DNA of 64,000 nucleotides from Pedobacter sp. KBW06 (GTDB lineage Bacteria; Bacteroidota; Bacteroidia; Sphingobacteriales; Sphingobacteriaceae). A program made the position numbers and the translations under genes. Below, piece by piece: positions 1-8,331 of the stretch. Under the pieces are notes generated by a model. That model had not been told where the DNA came from, did no database searches, and worked only from the letters and a program-made list of their open reading frames with translations. The stretch covers positions 624,962 through 688,961 of the forward strand of contig NZ_QAJL01000005.1 in NCBI RefSeq assembly GCF_003852525.1, read 5' to 3'. How positions within the stretch are numbered: the stretch's first letter is position 1; every line of letters begins with the position of its first letter.

Positions 1-99
1 TTCTGCAAGAATATCCACAGAAACCGATTCTGTCTCTATTTCCTGAGCAATCTCGGCAAGTTCCCTATAAGCCAACTCATAAGTTAAATTCGTTTTCAT
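1..99 (-). CDS. xseB: Exodeoxyribonuclease VII small subunit (partial)
   Basis: This is the 5' end of a minus-strand gene that runs off the left edge of the window. It starts at the ATG whose complement is at 97-99, and the 33 visible codons begin MKTNLTYELAYRELAEIAQE, the typical acidic helical start of XseB. The small subunit joins the large subunit to form exonuclease VII, which degrades single-stranded DNA to short oligonucleotides in the cytoplasm. It overlaps the 3' end of xseA by 23 bp, which suggests translational coupling. Only the N-terminal part is seen, so the call rests on this segment plus the position after xseA. Confidence 0.85.
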   Translation of the reverse strand, partial: MKTNLTYELAYRELAEIAQEIETESVSVDILAE

Positions 100-1450
100 C
101 GTATGCTGATTTAGATTTTACAATTGTTTTTATTTCGGAGTTTGCCAACCTCACTGTTAATTCTGTACCCACCTCAATCTGGTCTGCATTCCCGGCAATC
201 TTTCCATCTACTTTTATGATGGCAAATCCTTTGTTCAGGATATTTTGCGGGCTCATGATCCTCATGACCGACTGAAAATGGGCAATGTGTGCCGTTTTAT
301 TCAGAAAATACAGCTTGCTGTAAGACTGCAGGTTGAGCTGGAGGTTGCTCAGGTCTTTCCGCCTGTTGGAAATGATGATCCTTGGATTGGTCAGGATCAT
401 TCCCGATAAATTCATGATGGTTTTATGGTGTTCATGCAACAGGTTGCGGGTGGTATTGATCGTGATCTGGTTGAGCCTCACCAGCCTGTCTTTATGGTGA
501 TTGATCATTTGATAGGTCTTGATCAGGATCATTTTCTGTGTACCAATCAGGTTGTCTTCAAAAGCCCGGTTATGGGCAATGATAAACTCTGCGGCTTTGG
601 TAGGTGTTTTGGTAGAAGTATGTGCCATCAGATCGGCGATGGTCTCGTTCTTCTGGTGCCCGATCCCGGTGATGACCGGAATGGGAAATTTGGCGATTGC
701 CCGGTTAAGTTCATAATTGTCAAAAATCAGGAAGTCAGTCTGTGCGCCACCTCCGCGAATGATGACCAGGGCATCATAGGGTTTCTGTGATTCGAAAACT
801 TCAATGATCCTGGCGAGGAACTGTTTTGCGTTTCCATCGCCCTGCACCAAGGCAAAGTAATCGTCAATATGAAATTTATAGTCGAATGGGTTGTGCTCGA
901 GGGTATGTTTAAAATCCTGAAACCCTGCAGAGGTATCCGAAGAAATGACTGCAATCCGCTGGATCACCTGATTGAGTGCCAGCTCGCTGTTCCTGGTGAT
1001 GTATCCCTCTCCTGCTTTTTTGATAAAGGCCTGATTCTCGCGGACCAGCCTTTCCAGGGTTTCTTTACGCTGTTGCTCAAATAAGCCCAGTGTGAAATTG
1101 GTATCGATATCCAATAAATTGAGCTGCAGGCCAAAAGATGGATTATACTGTACCGAAACCTGAATTAATACATTGATGTCGTTCTTGAATTTCTGGCCGG
1201 TTGCTTTCTCAAAATTGCTGATGTTCAGCGAGGCGTTACCCCATGCCCTGCCAGAGACCTTTGCCAGGATCTTCGCGGCCGTTTTATCCTTTTCCACCAG
1301 CTCAAAATAATGGTAATTGCTTTGAGGTTTATAGGTGTAATTGGTGATATCTGCAATGATCCAGAATGTTTTATGTCCGAAAGCCCCATCAATTACCTGT
1401 TGGATTTGACTCGTCAGCTCAGACAGCTTTATAGAAGGAATAGTGCTCAA
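77..1450 (-). CDS. xseA: Exodeoxyribonuclease VII large subunit
   Basis: A 457-residue protein of the usual XseA length. An N-terminal OB-fold for single-stranded DNA covers roughly residues 8-115, and the catalytic domain follows. The family signatures are visible: RGGG (232-235), TGIGH (261-265), a conserved Asp near 273 and KTPT (281-284). With XseB it forms the cytoplasmic nuclease that trims single-stranded DNA in repair. The start used here is a TTG at 1448-1450. No ATG lies in frame before the conserved N-terminal segment, so the TTG start is likely. The gene overlaps xseB by 23 bp and the two form an operon. Function is well supported by the family; the exact start is an inference. 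Confidence 0.95.
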   Translation of the reverse strand: MSTIPSIKLSELTSQIQQVIDGAFGHKTFWIIADITNYTYKPQSNYHYFELVEKDKTAAKILAKVSGRAWGNASLNISNFEKATGQKFKNDINVLIQVSVQYNPSFGLQLNLLDIDTNFTLGLFEQQRKETLERLVRENQAFIKKAGEGYITRNSELALNQVIQRIAVISSDTSAGFQDFKHTLEHNPFDYKFHIDDYFALVQGDGNAKQFLARIIEVFESQKPYDALVIIRGGGAQTDFLIFDNYELNRAIAKFPIPVITGIGHQKNETIADLMAHTSTKTPTKAAEFIIAHNRAFEDNLIGTQKMILIKTYQMINHHKDRLVRLNQITINTTRNLLHEHHKTIMNLSGMILTNPRIIISNRRKDLSNLQLNLQSYSKLYFLNKTAHIAHFQSVMRIMSPQNILNKGFAIIKVDGKIAGNADQIEVGTELTVRLANSEIKTIVKSKSAYDENEFNL

Positions 1451-1549
1451 GGGTTATAGATATCTATGATAATTGTCTAAAGTTAGGAATTCTAAAAACA
1501 AATCTGCCCTTGTTACAGTTTATAATGGACGAAGAACAATAAATTTTTT

Positions 1550-1810
1550 ATGAACGAAAATACAAGAATACTATTGGGAGTATTTGCAGGGCTGGCCGCC
1601 GGTGCTGCCCTGGGTTTATTACTTGCTCCGGAAAAAGGAAGTGATACCCGTGATGACCTGAGCCTTTCATTAAATGATTTGGGCAAGAATCTTCAGGATG
1701 GAGCAGAAAATAAGATGGATCATTTAGAAAACATTAAGGACCGCCTGAGCAATGCCATCAGTCTTGGATTTGACCAGGACGATTACAATGACCATGTGGA
1801 ACACGTATAG
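1550..1810 (+). CDS. YtxH domain-containing protein
   Basis: A small protein of 86 residues with one membrane segment near residues 6-27 that is rich in Gly and Ala and ends in the YtxH signature LLLAPEKGSDTRDDL. The remainder is polar and probably helical. YtxH proteins are small membrane proteins whose role is not settled; several are linked to stress or envelope conditions. The next gene begins 9 bp downstream on the same strand, so the two are probably co-transcribed. Family membership is clear from the sequence, whereas the function is unknown. Confidence 0.85.
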   Translation: MNENTRILLGVFAGLAAGAALGLLLAPEKGSDTRDDLSLSLNDLGKNLQDGAENKMDHLENIKDRLSNAISLGFDQDDYNDHVEHV

Positions 1811-1818
1811 ACAGATAG

Positions 1819-2058
1819 ATGGGAAAAATTTACGATTACAAAGAGATTCACAATTTAACGGATCTTAAAAATAAGCAAAGGGAACTTCAGACCGATACTC
1901 AGCTGCATGAAGACTCCATAAAAAATGGGGTAAAGACCTATATTCATCAGTACAGCCCCGGCTATCTGATCAGCAAGTACACGAAAAAGCCCAAAGAAAA
2001 GGTCGCTTCTTTGTTTAACAAGGTCAGGTCCTGGTTTGGAAAAAAAAAGAAAAATTAG
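1819..2058 (+). CDS. Small basic hypothetical protein downstream of YtxH
   Basis: A 79-residue soluble protein that I do not recognise. It is strongly basic towards the C-terminus (WFGKKKKN) and has no signal peptide or membrane segment. It begins 9 bp after the YtxH stop, which indicates an operon. Its last 4 bp overlap the stop end of the convergent LD-carboxypeptidase gene. The pairing suggests a role with the YtxH membrane protein, perhaps through electrostatic contact with membrane or nucleic acid, but that is inference. The reading frame is supported by spacing and by Bacteroidota-like codon use only. Confidence 0.6.
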   Translation: MGKIYDYKEIHNLTDLKNKQRELQTDTQLHEDSIKNGVKTYIHQYSPGYLISKYTKKPKEKVASLFNKVRSWFGKKKKN

Positions 2059-3083
2059 GACAAGGAAGTCAGGCTGCTGCCATTGGCATTGACTTCAAAG
2101 CTATGTCTGACCCCACATTTCAGGGCAAAGTTGTTCTTTTGATGTCCAACGGGGAAATCAAAGCAAAGCGGATAGTGGTAGTCTTTTACTTTTTCCTGTA
2201 CAATATCGTAAAGGGTTTTGCCGAATTCTTCACCGGGATCATCGGGTTTTACTTTAAAGCCTCCAATGATCAGCCCCTGCAGCTGCTCCAGTTTCCCGGT
2301 CCGTTTCAGGTTCCAGAACATGCGGTCCAGCCGGTACAGGTATTCTCCGGTATCCTCCAGGAACAGAATTTTACCTTCCGTCTTTAAATCAGATTTACTG
2401 CCCGCCAGCGTTTCAATGATACTGAGGTTCCCGCCAACAAGCACAGCTTCTGCTTTACCCGGCCTGTTAAAAGGACTGGGAGGCGCTGCGTACTTCAAGA
2501 GCGTTCCGCTCAATGCCTGCCGGATAGAAAGGATCGTTTCAATCTGCATTGGATCTGCAAGCGTCCAGTCTGAGGGAAAACTATTGCACATTTTAGAATG
2601 TATAGAAGCAATTCCGTATTTGCGGTTGAGGTGGCAATGTAATACCGTCACATCACTAAAGCCGATCATCCATTTCGGACTGGCCACAAAGCGGTCAAAA
2701 TTCAACTGGTCTATGATGCGAACGGCCCCATAGCCTCCCCTGGCACACATGATGGCTTTTAGATCCGGATCGTCAAGCATGTTTTGCATGTCCTGCGTTC
2801 TTTCCTGATCTGAGCCCCCGAAAGTAAAATCCCTCCGGTCTACGGTTTTCCCTATCTTGACGCGGAAGCCCCAGCTTTCCATCAGCTGAACGGAAGGCAG
2901 GATCTCTGCCATGGTAATAAAGCCCGCCGGACAAGTGATCCCTATGGCATCCCCTGCCTTTAAATAGCCGGGGATTTTTACCGGCACTGCCGGATCTGAT
3001 CCTTCCGGGCTTCCAAAAGACTTTAATGCCGGAAATGTTGCGCCCGCCATCGCCATAAAAGAAAGAAAATGTTTCCTGTTCAT
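2055..3083 (-). CDS. LD-carboxypeptidase (peptidase S66 family)
   Basis: Cleaves L,D-peptide bonds in murein tetrapeptides, releasing the terminal D-Ala during peptidoglycan recycling. The frame opens at 3104 but the better start is the ATG at 3083, giving MNRKHFLSFMAMAGATFPAL, a signal-like N-terminus. The protein is then about 342 residues. Numbered on the longer 349-residue frame, the family features are ARGGYGAVR (121-129), the nucleophile in IGFSDVT (Ser150), and the catalytic pair Glu250 (LFLEDTGE) and His321 (VGHQ). An exported S66 enzyme is less common than the cytosolic LdcA, so it may act on intact wall peptides in the periplasm. It converges with the preceding small gene, overlapping by 4 bp. 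Confidence 0.9.
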   Translation of the reverse strand: MNRKHFLSFMAMAGATFPALKSFGSPEGSDPAVPVKIPGYLKAGDAIGITCPAGFITMAEILPSVQLMESWGFRVKIGKTVDRRDFTFGGSDQERTQDMQNMLDDPDLKAIMCARGGYGAVRIIDQLNFDRFVASPKWMIGFSDVTVLHCHLNRKYGIASIHSKMCNSFPSDWTLADPMQIETILSIRQALSGTLLKYAAPPSPFNRPGKAEAVLVGGNLSIIETLAGSKSDLKTEGKILFLEDTGEYLYRLDRMFWNLKRTGKLEQLQGLIIGGFKVKPDDPGEEFGKTLYDIVQEKVKDYHYPLCFDFPVGHQKNNFALKCGVRHSFEVNANGSSLTSLS

Positions 3084-3268
3084 TTTGCAGATTGCTATAC
3101 ACAATGATAAGGGTAATTCCGGACATCGCCAGTTTACTCCATCGTTTTCGTAATTTTTTTAGGCGATAAAGCCTGTTTCTGAGTACTTTCTATCCGAAGA
3201 AAAGTATATTAGCTTAAAACAACCGATACTGTTACCTCTGAATATCGGAGTAAGTTCGCTAACCAAAT

Positions 3269-4300
3269 ATGAAGAAATACCTGATCCTGGCGCTTTTAAG
3301 CGGGAGTCTGCAAGTCGACGCGCAGACTAAAAACGTAGGTTTCATCCCCTATAAGGACGGAAATAAAATTGATGTGCTCATTGATGGCGCTCTTTTTAGC
3401 AGTTTTCTCTATTCCAGTCAACTCGAAAAACCCATCTTATATCCATTAAATACAGCAAGCGGACAAACCATTACCCGTGGATTTCCACTGAACCCCAGGG
3501 ACCAGGAAAGAACAGACCACCCGCACCATGTTGGCTTATGGCTAAATTATGAAAGCGTGAACGGACTTGATTTCTGGAACAATTCCTATAATATTCCCGC
3601 AGAGAAGAAAAGCAAATACGGCTGGATCAGGTCGGTGGAGGTTGTTCAGACCAAAGCCGGGGCTAAAGAAGGAAAGCTGGTTTATACCGCTAACTGGGAA
3701 AGACAAGACCGGCATGTATTGCTGAAAGAACGGACTACGCTGGTATTCTCCGGGACAGCCCATACCAGAACTGTTGACAGAATTACGACCCTGACCGCAG
3801 TAAAGGATACCGTCTTTTTCAAAGATGTGAAAGATGGAATGCTGGGCCTGCGGGTGACCAAAGAACTTGAAATGCCTTCCAATCAGGTGGCAGAGTTTAG
3901 TGACAGCCAGGGCAACCGCACTAAAGTATCTGCTTCTACGAACGGGGCAAACGGAGATTACCTCACGAGCGCCGGAAAAAAAGGAAACGAGGCCTGGGGA
4001 ACCAGGGCAGACTGGTGCCTGTTGTCGGGAATAAAAGAGGGACAGGAAATCTCTGTGGCCATCATTGACCACCCTAAAAATCCCGGCTACCCTACTTACT
4101 GGCACGCCCGTGATTATGGCTTATTTGCCGCAAATCCGCTCGGCCAGGAAGTGTTCAGCAAGGGAAAGGAAAGTTTAAACCTGCGCTTACTGCCAGGAAC
4201 ATCAGTGACCTTCCGCTACCGGGTGCTGCTCAGCTCCTCAGAGAAGCCAGACATTTCCAATCTGCAAAAACAAGCATTAGAATTCAGTAAAATCAAATAA
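3269..4300 (+). CDS. PmoA family protein (DUF6807)
   Basis: A 343-residue exported protein with a signal peptide ending near residue 18 (LQVDAQ). It matches the family annotated as 'methane oxygenase PmoA', now DUF6807, with the telltale TDHPHHVGLWLNYE segment near residues 82-95. That label is misleading: the family is not the membrane monooxygenase subunit. Members are common beside DUF1080 and Gfo/Idh/MocA genes in Bacteroidota sugar loci. It is the first of four same-strand genes; the next begins 32 bp downstream. The conserved histidines suggest a metal or sugar site, but the reaction is not known. A part in 3-keto-sugar handling is inference from context. Confidence 0.8.
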   Translation: MKKYLILALLSGSLQVDAQTKNVGFIPYKDGNKIDVLIDGALFSSFLYSSQLEKPILYPLNTASGQTITRGFPLNPRDQERTDHPHHVGLWLNYESVNGLDFWNNSYNIPAEKKSKYGWIRSVEVVQTKAGAKEGKLVYTANWERQDRHVLLKERTTLVFSGTAHTRTVDRITTLTAVKDTVFFKDVKDGMLGLRVTKELEMPSNQVAEFSDSQGNRTKVSASTNGANGDYLTSAGKKGNEAWGTRADWCLLSGIKEGQEISVAIIDHPKNPGYPTYWHARDYGLFAANPLGQEVFSKGKESLNLRLLPGTSVTFRYRVLLSSSEKPDISNLQKQALEFSKIK

Positions 4301-4332
4301 GAACCACCTAAAACAGCAGTAAACACACACAA

Positions 4333-5694
4333 ATGAAAAGTAAAAAATTATTAGTCTTAGCCGCCTTATTCCTTGGCACTGCCCCCATGACCCTGCAGGC
4401 CCAGAGCCAGAAATGGCAGAACCTGTTTAACGGAAAGGACCTTACCGGATGGAAACAGCTCAACGGGCAGGCAAAATATGAAGCGGTTAACGGGGAAATT
4501 GTGGGCACTACGGTATCCAATCAACCCAATTCCTTTCTGACCACAGAAAAAAATTACGGGGACTTTATCCTGGAACTGGAACTATGGGTAGACCCATCCA
4601 TGAATTCAGGTGTGCAGATCCGGAGCGAAAGCAAGGCCGATTATGCCAATGGCAGGGTTCATGGCTATCAGGTAGAGATCGATCCTTCCGACAGACAGTT
4701 CAGTGGTGGGATTTACGACGAATCAAGAAGAGGCTGGTTATATCCTTTGGACATCAATCCGGCAGGAAAAGCAGCTTTCAAAAATAACCAATGGAATAAA
4801 TACCGCGTAGAATGTATTGGCAACTCCATCAGAACCTGGGTAAACGGTATCCCGACCGCAAATGTGGTGGATGCCATGACCCCCAGCGGATTTATCGCCC
4901 TGCAGGTTCATAGCATCGGCAAAAATGACCAGCCGGGTAAACAGATCCGCTGGCGCAATATCCGCATTCAGACAACAAACCTTAAACCTTCTAAAAATGA
5001 CGGAATATTTGTCGTGAACCTTGTTCCAAATGACCTGTCTTCTCAGGAAAAAGCAGAAGGCTATTCCTTATTATGGGATGGTAAAACAAGCAAAGGATGG
5101 AAAGGCGCCTATAAATCAACCTTCCCGAAAACAGGCTGGTTTATGATTGATGGAGAGCTGAGTGTTCAGAAATCCACTGGCGCAGAATCTACCAATGGTG
5201 GTGATATTGTAACGGAAAAACAGTATTCCGCATTTGAACTGAAATTTGATTTCAAATTAACTGAAGGTGCAAATAGCGGGATTAAATATTTTGTAACGCT
5301 GACAGAAGGAAACAAAGGTTCGGCAATCGGCCCGGAATATCAGATTCTTGACGATGCGAAACATCCGGATGCAAAACTTGGAAAAGGCGGCAACCGTACC
5401 CTGGGCTCTTTGTACGACCTGATCGCAAGCAAAAAGATCCCCAATGCGCAAAAGAAAATCGGGGAATGGAACAGGGGCCTGATCAGGGTTTATCCGGATA
5501 ATAAAATTGAATACTGGTTAAACGGCTATAAAATCCTGGAATATACCAGAGGATCAGCAGAATTTCTTGCCCTGGTGGCTGGCAGCAAATACAAGGACTG
5601 GAAAAATTTCGGAATGGCAGCAAAAGGCCATATCCTGATTCAGGACCATGGCGATCAGGTTTCTTTCAGAAGCATTAAATTAAAACAACTTTAA
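4333..5694 (+). CDS. Tandem DUF1080 protein, putative 3-keto-glycoside hydrolase
   Basis: A 453-residue protein with a signal peptide (cleavage near residue 23, TLQAQ) and two DUF1080 domains in tandem. The first covers about 28-213 (NLFNGKDLTGWKQ opening, NSGVQIRSES, VHGYQVEIDP). The second covers about 237-452 (SLLWDGKTSKGWKG, NSGIKYFV, GPEYQILDD). DUF1080 folds are concanavalin-like jellyrolls, and characterised members cleave 3-keto-glycosides made by Gfo/Idh/MocA dehydrogenases. Most members have one domain, so this is an internal duplication. The gene is followed after 12 bp by the first oxidoreductase, in keeping with a shared periplasmic pathway. Substrate is unknown; the enzymatic role is inferred from family and neighbours. 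Confidence 0.85.
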   Translation: MKSKKLLVLAALFLGTAPMTLQAQSQKWQNLFNGKDLTGWKQLNGQAKYEAVNGEIVGTTVSNQPNSFLTTEKNYGDFILELELWVDPSMNSGVQIRSESKADYANGRVHGYQVEIDPSDRQFSGGIYDESRRGWLYPLDINPAGKAAFKNNQWNKYRVECIGNSIRTWVNGIPTANVVDAMTPSGFIALQVHSIGKNDQPGKQIRWRNIRIQTTNLKPSKNDGIFVVNLVPNDLSSQEKAEGYSLLWDGKTSKGWKGAYKSTFPKTGWFMIDGELSVQKSTGAESTNGGDIVTEKQYSAFELKFDFKLTEGANSGIKYFVTLTEGNKGSAIGPEYQILDDAKHPDAKLGKGGNRTLGSLYDLIASKKIPNAQKKIGEWNRGLIRVYPDNKIEYWLNGYKILEYTRGSAEFLALVAGSKYKDWKNFGMAAKGHILIQDHGDQVSFRSIKLKQL

Positions 5695-5706
5695 ATCCCA
5701 CTGTGT

Positions 5707-7065
5707 ATGTTATCCTCAAGAAGAAAATTCATTAAACAATCGGCAATTGCCGCTGCAGGAACCTATATGGGAACAATGGGTTTAAGTGCAAAAAGCTATG
5801 GAAATATCATTGGTGCCAACGACCGGGTAAGGGTTGGCGTGGTCGGCTTCTCTGACCGCTTTGCCAGCTCCCTCCTGCCCAGTTTCTTAAACCACCATAA
5901 AGAACTCAACTTCGACATCGCTGCAGTTTCTGACCTCTGGAATTACCGCAGGAACCTCGGTGTGGACCTGCTCAAAACAAAACTCGGGCATGACATCACT
6001 GCATGCCGGAACAATGAAGAATTATACAACCTGAAAGATATTGATGCCGTGATTGTCAGCACTGCTGATTTTCAACATGCGGTTCATGCCATGGAAGCCA
6101 TCAGGGCCAAATGTGATGTGTATTGCGAAAAACCCTTTGCGGAAACGATGGAAGATGCCCGTGCCGCTTTGAAGGCCGTTAAAGCATCCAAACAAATTGT
6201 TCAGATCGGTTCGCAGAGAAGAAGCGGCGGCAACTACAAGGCAGCTTCCAAATTTATTCAGGACGGTAAGTTTGGCGACATCACCATGGTAGAACTCAGC
6301 TGGAATGTAAACCAGCCGGGGCGCTGGCGCAGACCAGAATTGGTGGCAAAATTAAAACAGGAAGACACCGACTGGAAGCGCTTCCTCATCAACCGTCCTT
6401 TTGAAGAATGGGATCCGCGCAAATACCTGGAGTACCGTTTGTTCTGGCCCTATTCGTCGGGGATGCCGGGACAATGGATGTCGCACCAGATTGATACGGT
6501 ACATTGGTTTACCGGGCTCAAACACCCGAGAAGCGTGGTGGCCAATGGAGGGATTTACCAATGGAAAGATGGCCGCCGGAACTGGGATACCACGACCGCA
6601 GTATTCGATTATGGCAAAGCCGATGACCCGCAAAACGGGTTTCAGGTGGTCTTCACTTCCAGGATGCACAATGGTGATGAAAACCCCGCAGAGATTTACT
6701 ATGCCAATGGCGGAGAGCTGAACCTGAATACCAATATGGTTTCTCCAAAAGGCGGATTAAAAGCCAATGCAGCCAGTGCGATGCACATGCAGCCCAATTT
6801 GCTGCCGGAACTAAAGCTGACCGATATGGTAGAGAAAGTGGCCGCCTCGGCCAATACAGGTGGAGATAAGCTGACTTCTGCCCATATGCGGAACTGGATG
6901 GAATGTGTGCGCAGCCGGGAGCAAACGAATGCGCCGGTAGAAGCAGGTTATTACCATTCGATCGCAAATATCATGACCAATGCTGCCGCAAGAACCGGTA
7001 AAAAAGCGACCTTCGATGAAAGAACGCAGGAAGTGATGGTGGATGGTAAAGTATTTAAATATTAA
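5707..7065 (+). CDS. Gfo/Idh/MocA family oxidoreductase, exported
   Basis: A 452-residue NAD(P)-dependent sugar oxidoreductase. The N-terminus MLSSRRKFIKQSAIAAAG carries a twin-arginine signal, so the protein is probably folded with cofactor in the cytoplasm and exported by Tat. The Rossmann start is VRVGVVGF (41-48), and the catalytic EKP motif lies at 141-143. The C-terminal half has the usual alpha/beta sheet domain. It sits between the tandem DUF1080 gene and a second family member, with gaps of 12 and 2 bp. Related exported members oxidise the 3-OH of glycosides, creating a 3-keto group for DUF1080 enzymes. The sugar substrate here is not known. Confidence 0.9.
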   Translation: MLSSRRKFIKQSAIAAAGTYMGTMGLSAKSYGNIIGANDRVRVGVVGFSDRFASSLLPSFLNHHKELNFDIAAVSDLWNYRRNLGVDLLKTKLGHDITACRNNEELYNLKDIDAVIVSTADFQHAVHAMEAIRAKCDVYCEKPFAETMEDARAALKAVKASKQIVQIGSQRRSGGNYKAASKFIQDGKFGDITMVELSWNVNQPGRWRRPELVAKLKQEDTDWKRFLINRPFEEWDPRKYLEYRLFWPYSSGMPGQWMSHQIDTVHWFTGLKHPRSVVANGGIYQWKDGRRNWDTTTAVFDYGKADDPQNGFQVVFTSRMHNGDENPAEIYYANGGELNLNTNMVSPKGGLKANAASAMHMQPNLLPELKLTDMVEKVAASANTGGDKLTSAHMRNWMECVRSREQTNAPVEAGYYHSIANIMTNAAARTGKKATFDERTQEVMVDGKVFKY

Positions 7066-7067
7066 AC

Positions 7068-8270
7068 ATGTTCAGAAGAGAATTCATACAAAATACAGGC
7101 ATCCTTGCGGGCGGATTATTGCTCCCTAAGGATATGTTTGGAAGAACAGCTGCCGGAGATCAGGAAGGAAGGATCAAAGTCGCCGTTATAGGTTGCGGAG
7201 ACCGGGGAAAAGGATTGCTTCATATTGCAGCCCAGCTTCCCGCAGAATTTGAAGTCGCGGCGATTTGTGATGTACTGGATTTCAGACTCAAAGAAACCTT
7301 AAAACAACAGCCGGGATTAAAGCAATACCAGGATTACCGTGCCCTGCTCGATGATAAAACGATCAGGGCAGTGTTTATTTCCACACCTTTGAACATGCAT
7401 TTTCCGATCGCTGTAGCTGCGCTGCAAGCCGGAAAGCATGTGTATCTGGAAAAAACCATGACCTATAACATTACCGAGGCTTTAGATCTGGTAAAGATCG
7501 TGAAACAGCATCCGGATCAGATTCTGCAGGTAGGTCATCAATACCGCTATGCACCTATTTACTATAAGGTCAAAGAGATGATCGATAAAGGTTATCTGGG
7601 GAAAGTGACGCAGATCGACAGTCGCTGGGACAGGAACAACAACTGGCGCAGAAGTGTTCCGGAGCCTTCACTGGAACGAAAGATCAACTGGCGGATGTAC
7701 AAAGAGTATTCCGGAGGCCTGATGGCCGAACTGCTTTCCCATCAGATGGACTTCATCAACTGGGCTTTTGATACCCATCCTCAGGAAATCTTCGCCACTG
7801 GCGGAATCGACTTTTACAAGGATGGCAGGGAGACTTACGACAATGTCCAGGTAATGTTCCGTTATGCCAAAGAAGGAATGATCGGGAACTTCGGAACCAC
7901 ACTGGCAAATGAGCGCGACAGCTATTTGTTTAAGCTGAAGGGCACAAAAGGAACGATTTCCCTATTGGTGAATGACGCGATATTTTATCCTGAAAAAAGC
8001 AATAGAAAAGAACTGGAAACCGTTGACGGGGTAACTGGTGCCACAAAAATTGTTTGGGACAAGGATGGCGGAATTCCGATCAGGACAGATCTTCCCGGTA
8101 AAGATGGGACTTACTATTCACTGAAAGACTTTCATCGCGCAATCGCAGAGAAAAAACAACCGGATTCCAATGTGATTACCGGAGCCAGAACCGCAATATG
8201 CGTCCACCTCGCTAATAAAGCTTTGTATGAGGAACGCATAGAGAAATGGGACAGCAAGTATAATGTTTAA
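7068..8270 (+). CDS. Gfo/Idh/MocA family oxidoreductase, exported (second)
   Basis: A 400-residue paralogue of the preceding oxidoreductase, starting 2 bp after its stop. The N-terminus MFRREFIQNTGILAGGLLL looks like a Tat signal. The dinucleotide site is VAVIGCGDRG (38-47). The usual EKP motif is EKT at 128-130, keeping the catalytic Lys. The pair could form a hetero-complex or act in opposite directions, one oxidising the glycoside and the other reducing the free 3-keto sugar. That division is inference. The gene ends the cassette. A long inverted repeat follows the stop and reaches into the end of the convergent porP-like gene. Confidence 0.9.
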   Translation: MFRREFIQNTGILAGGLLLPKDMFGRTAAGDQEGRIKVAVIGCGDRGKGLLHIAAQLPAEFEVAAICDVLDFRLKETLKQQPGLKQYQDYRALLDDKTIRAVFISTPLNMHFPIAVAALQAGKHVYLEKTMTYNITEALDLVKIVKQHPDQILQVGHQYRYAPIYYKVKEMIDKGYLGKVTQIDSRWDRNNNWRRSVPEPSLERKINWRMYKEYSGGLMAELLSHQMDFINWAFDTHPQEIFATGGIDFYKDGRETYDNVQVMFRYAKEGMIGNFGTTLANERDSYLFKLKGTKGTISLLVNDAIFYPEKSNRKELETVDGVTGATKIVWDKDGGIPIRTDLPGKDGTYYSLKDFHRAIAEKKQPDSNVITGARTAICVHLANKALYEERIEKWDSKYNV

Positions 8271-8275
8271 ATTTC

Positions 8276-8331
8276 CCTGTCTGCAGAAGAACCGTTAAAG
8301 CCTTAAATTTACCAGTTCTTCTGCGGACAGG
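8276..8331. repeat. 17-bp inverted repeat at the convergent gene ends
   Basis: Arms 8276-8292 and 8315-8331 are complementary at 16 of 17 positions, with a 22-base spacer, and the one exception can pair as G-U in RNA. The right arm is inside the last codons of the PorP/SprF-like gene, and the left arm follows the Gfo/Idh stop. A hairpin here could stop transcription or protect the 3' ends of both convergent messages, but no T-tract follows on either strand. Confidence 0.65.

Noticed and set aside
425..954. Open frames of 60-121 codons opposite xseA
   Set aside because: They lie entirely inside a well-supported gene on the other strand and show no family features or start signals.
2218..2733. 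A 171-codon plus-strand frame opposite the LD-carboxypeptidase
   Set aside because: It is antisense to catalytic motifs of a clear S66 enzyme and has a Pro/Ser/Arg-rich composition typical of antisense frames.
3542..4105. A 187-codon minus-strand frame opposite the DUF6807 gene
   Set aside because: No recognisable protein; the plus-strand frame has a signal peptide and conserved motifs.
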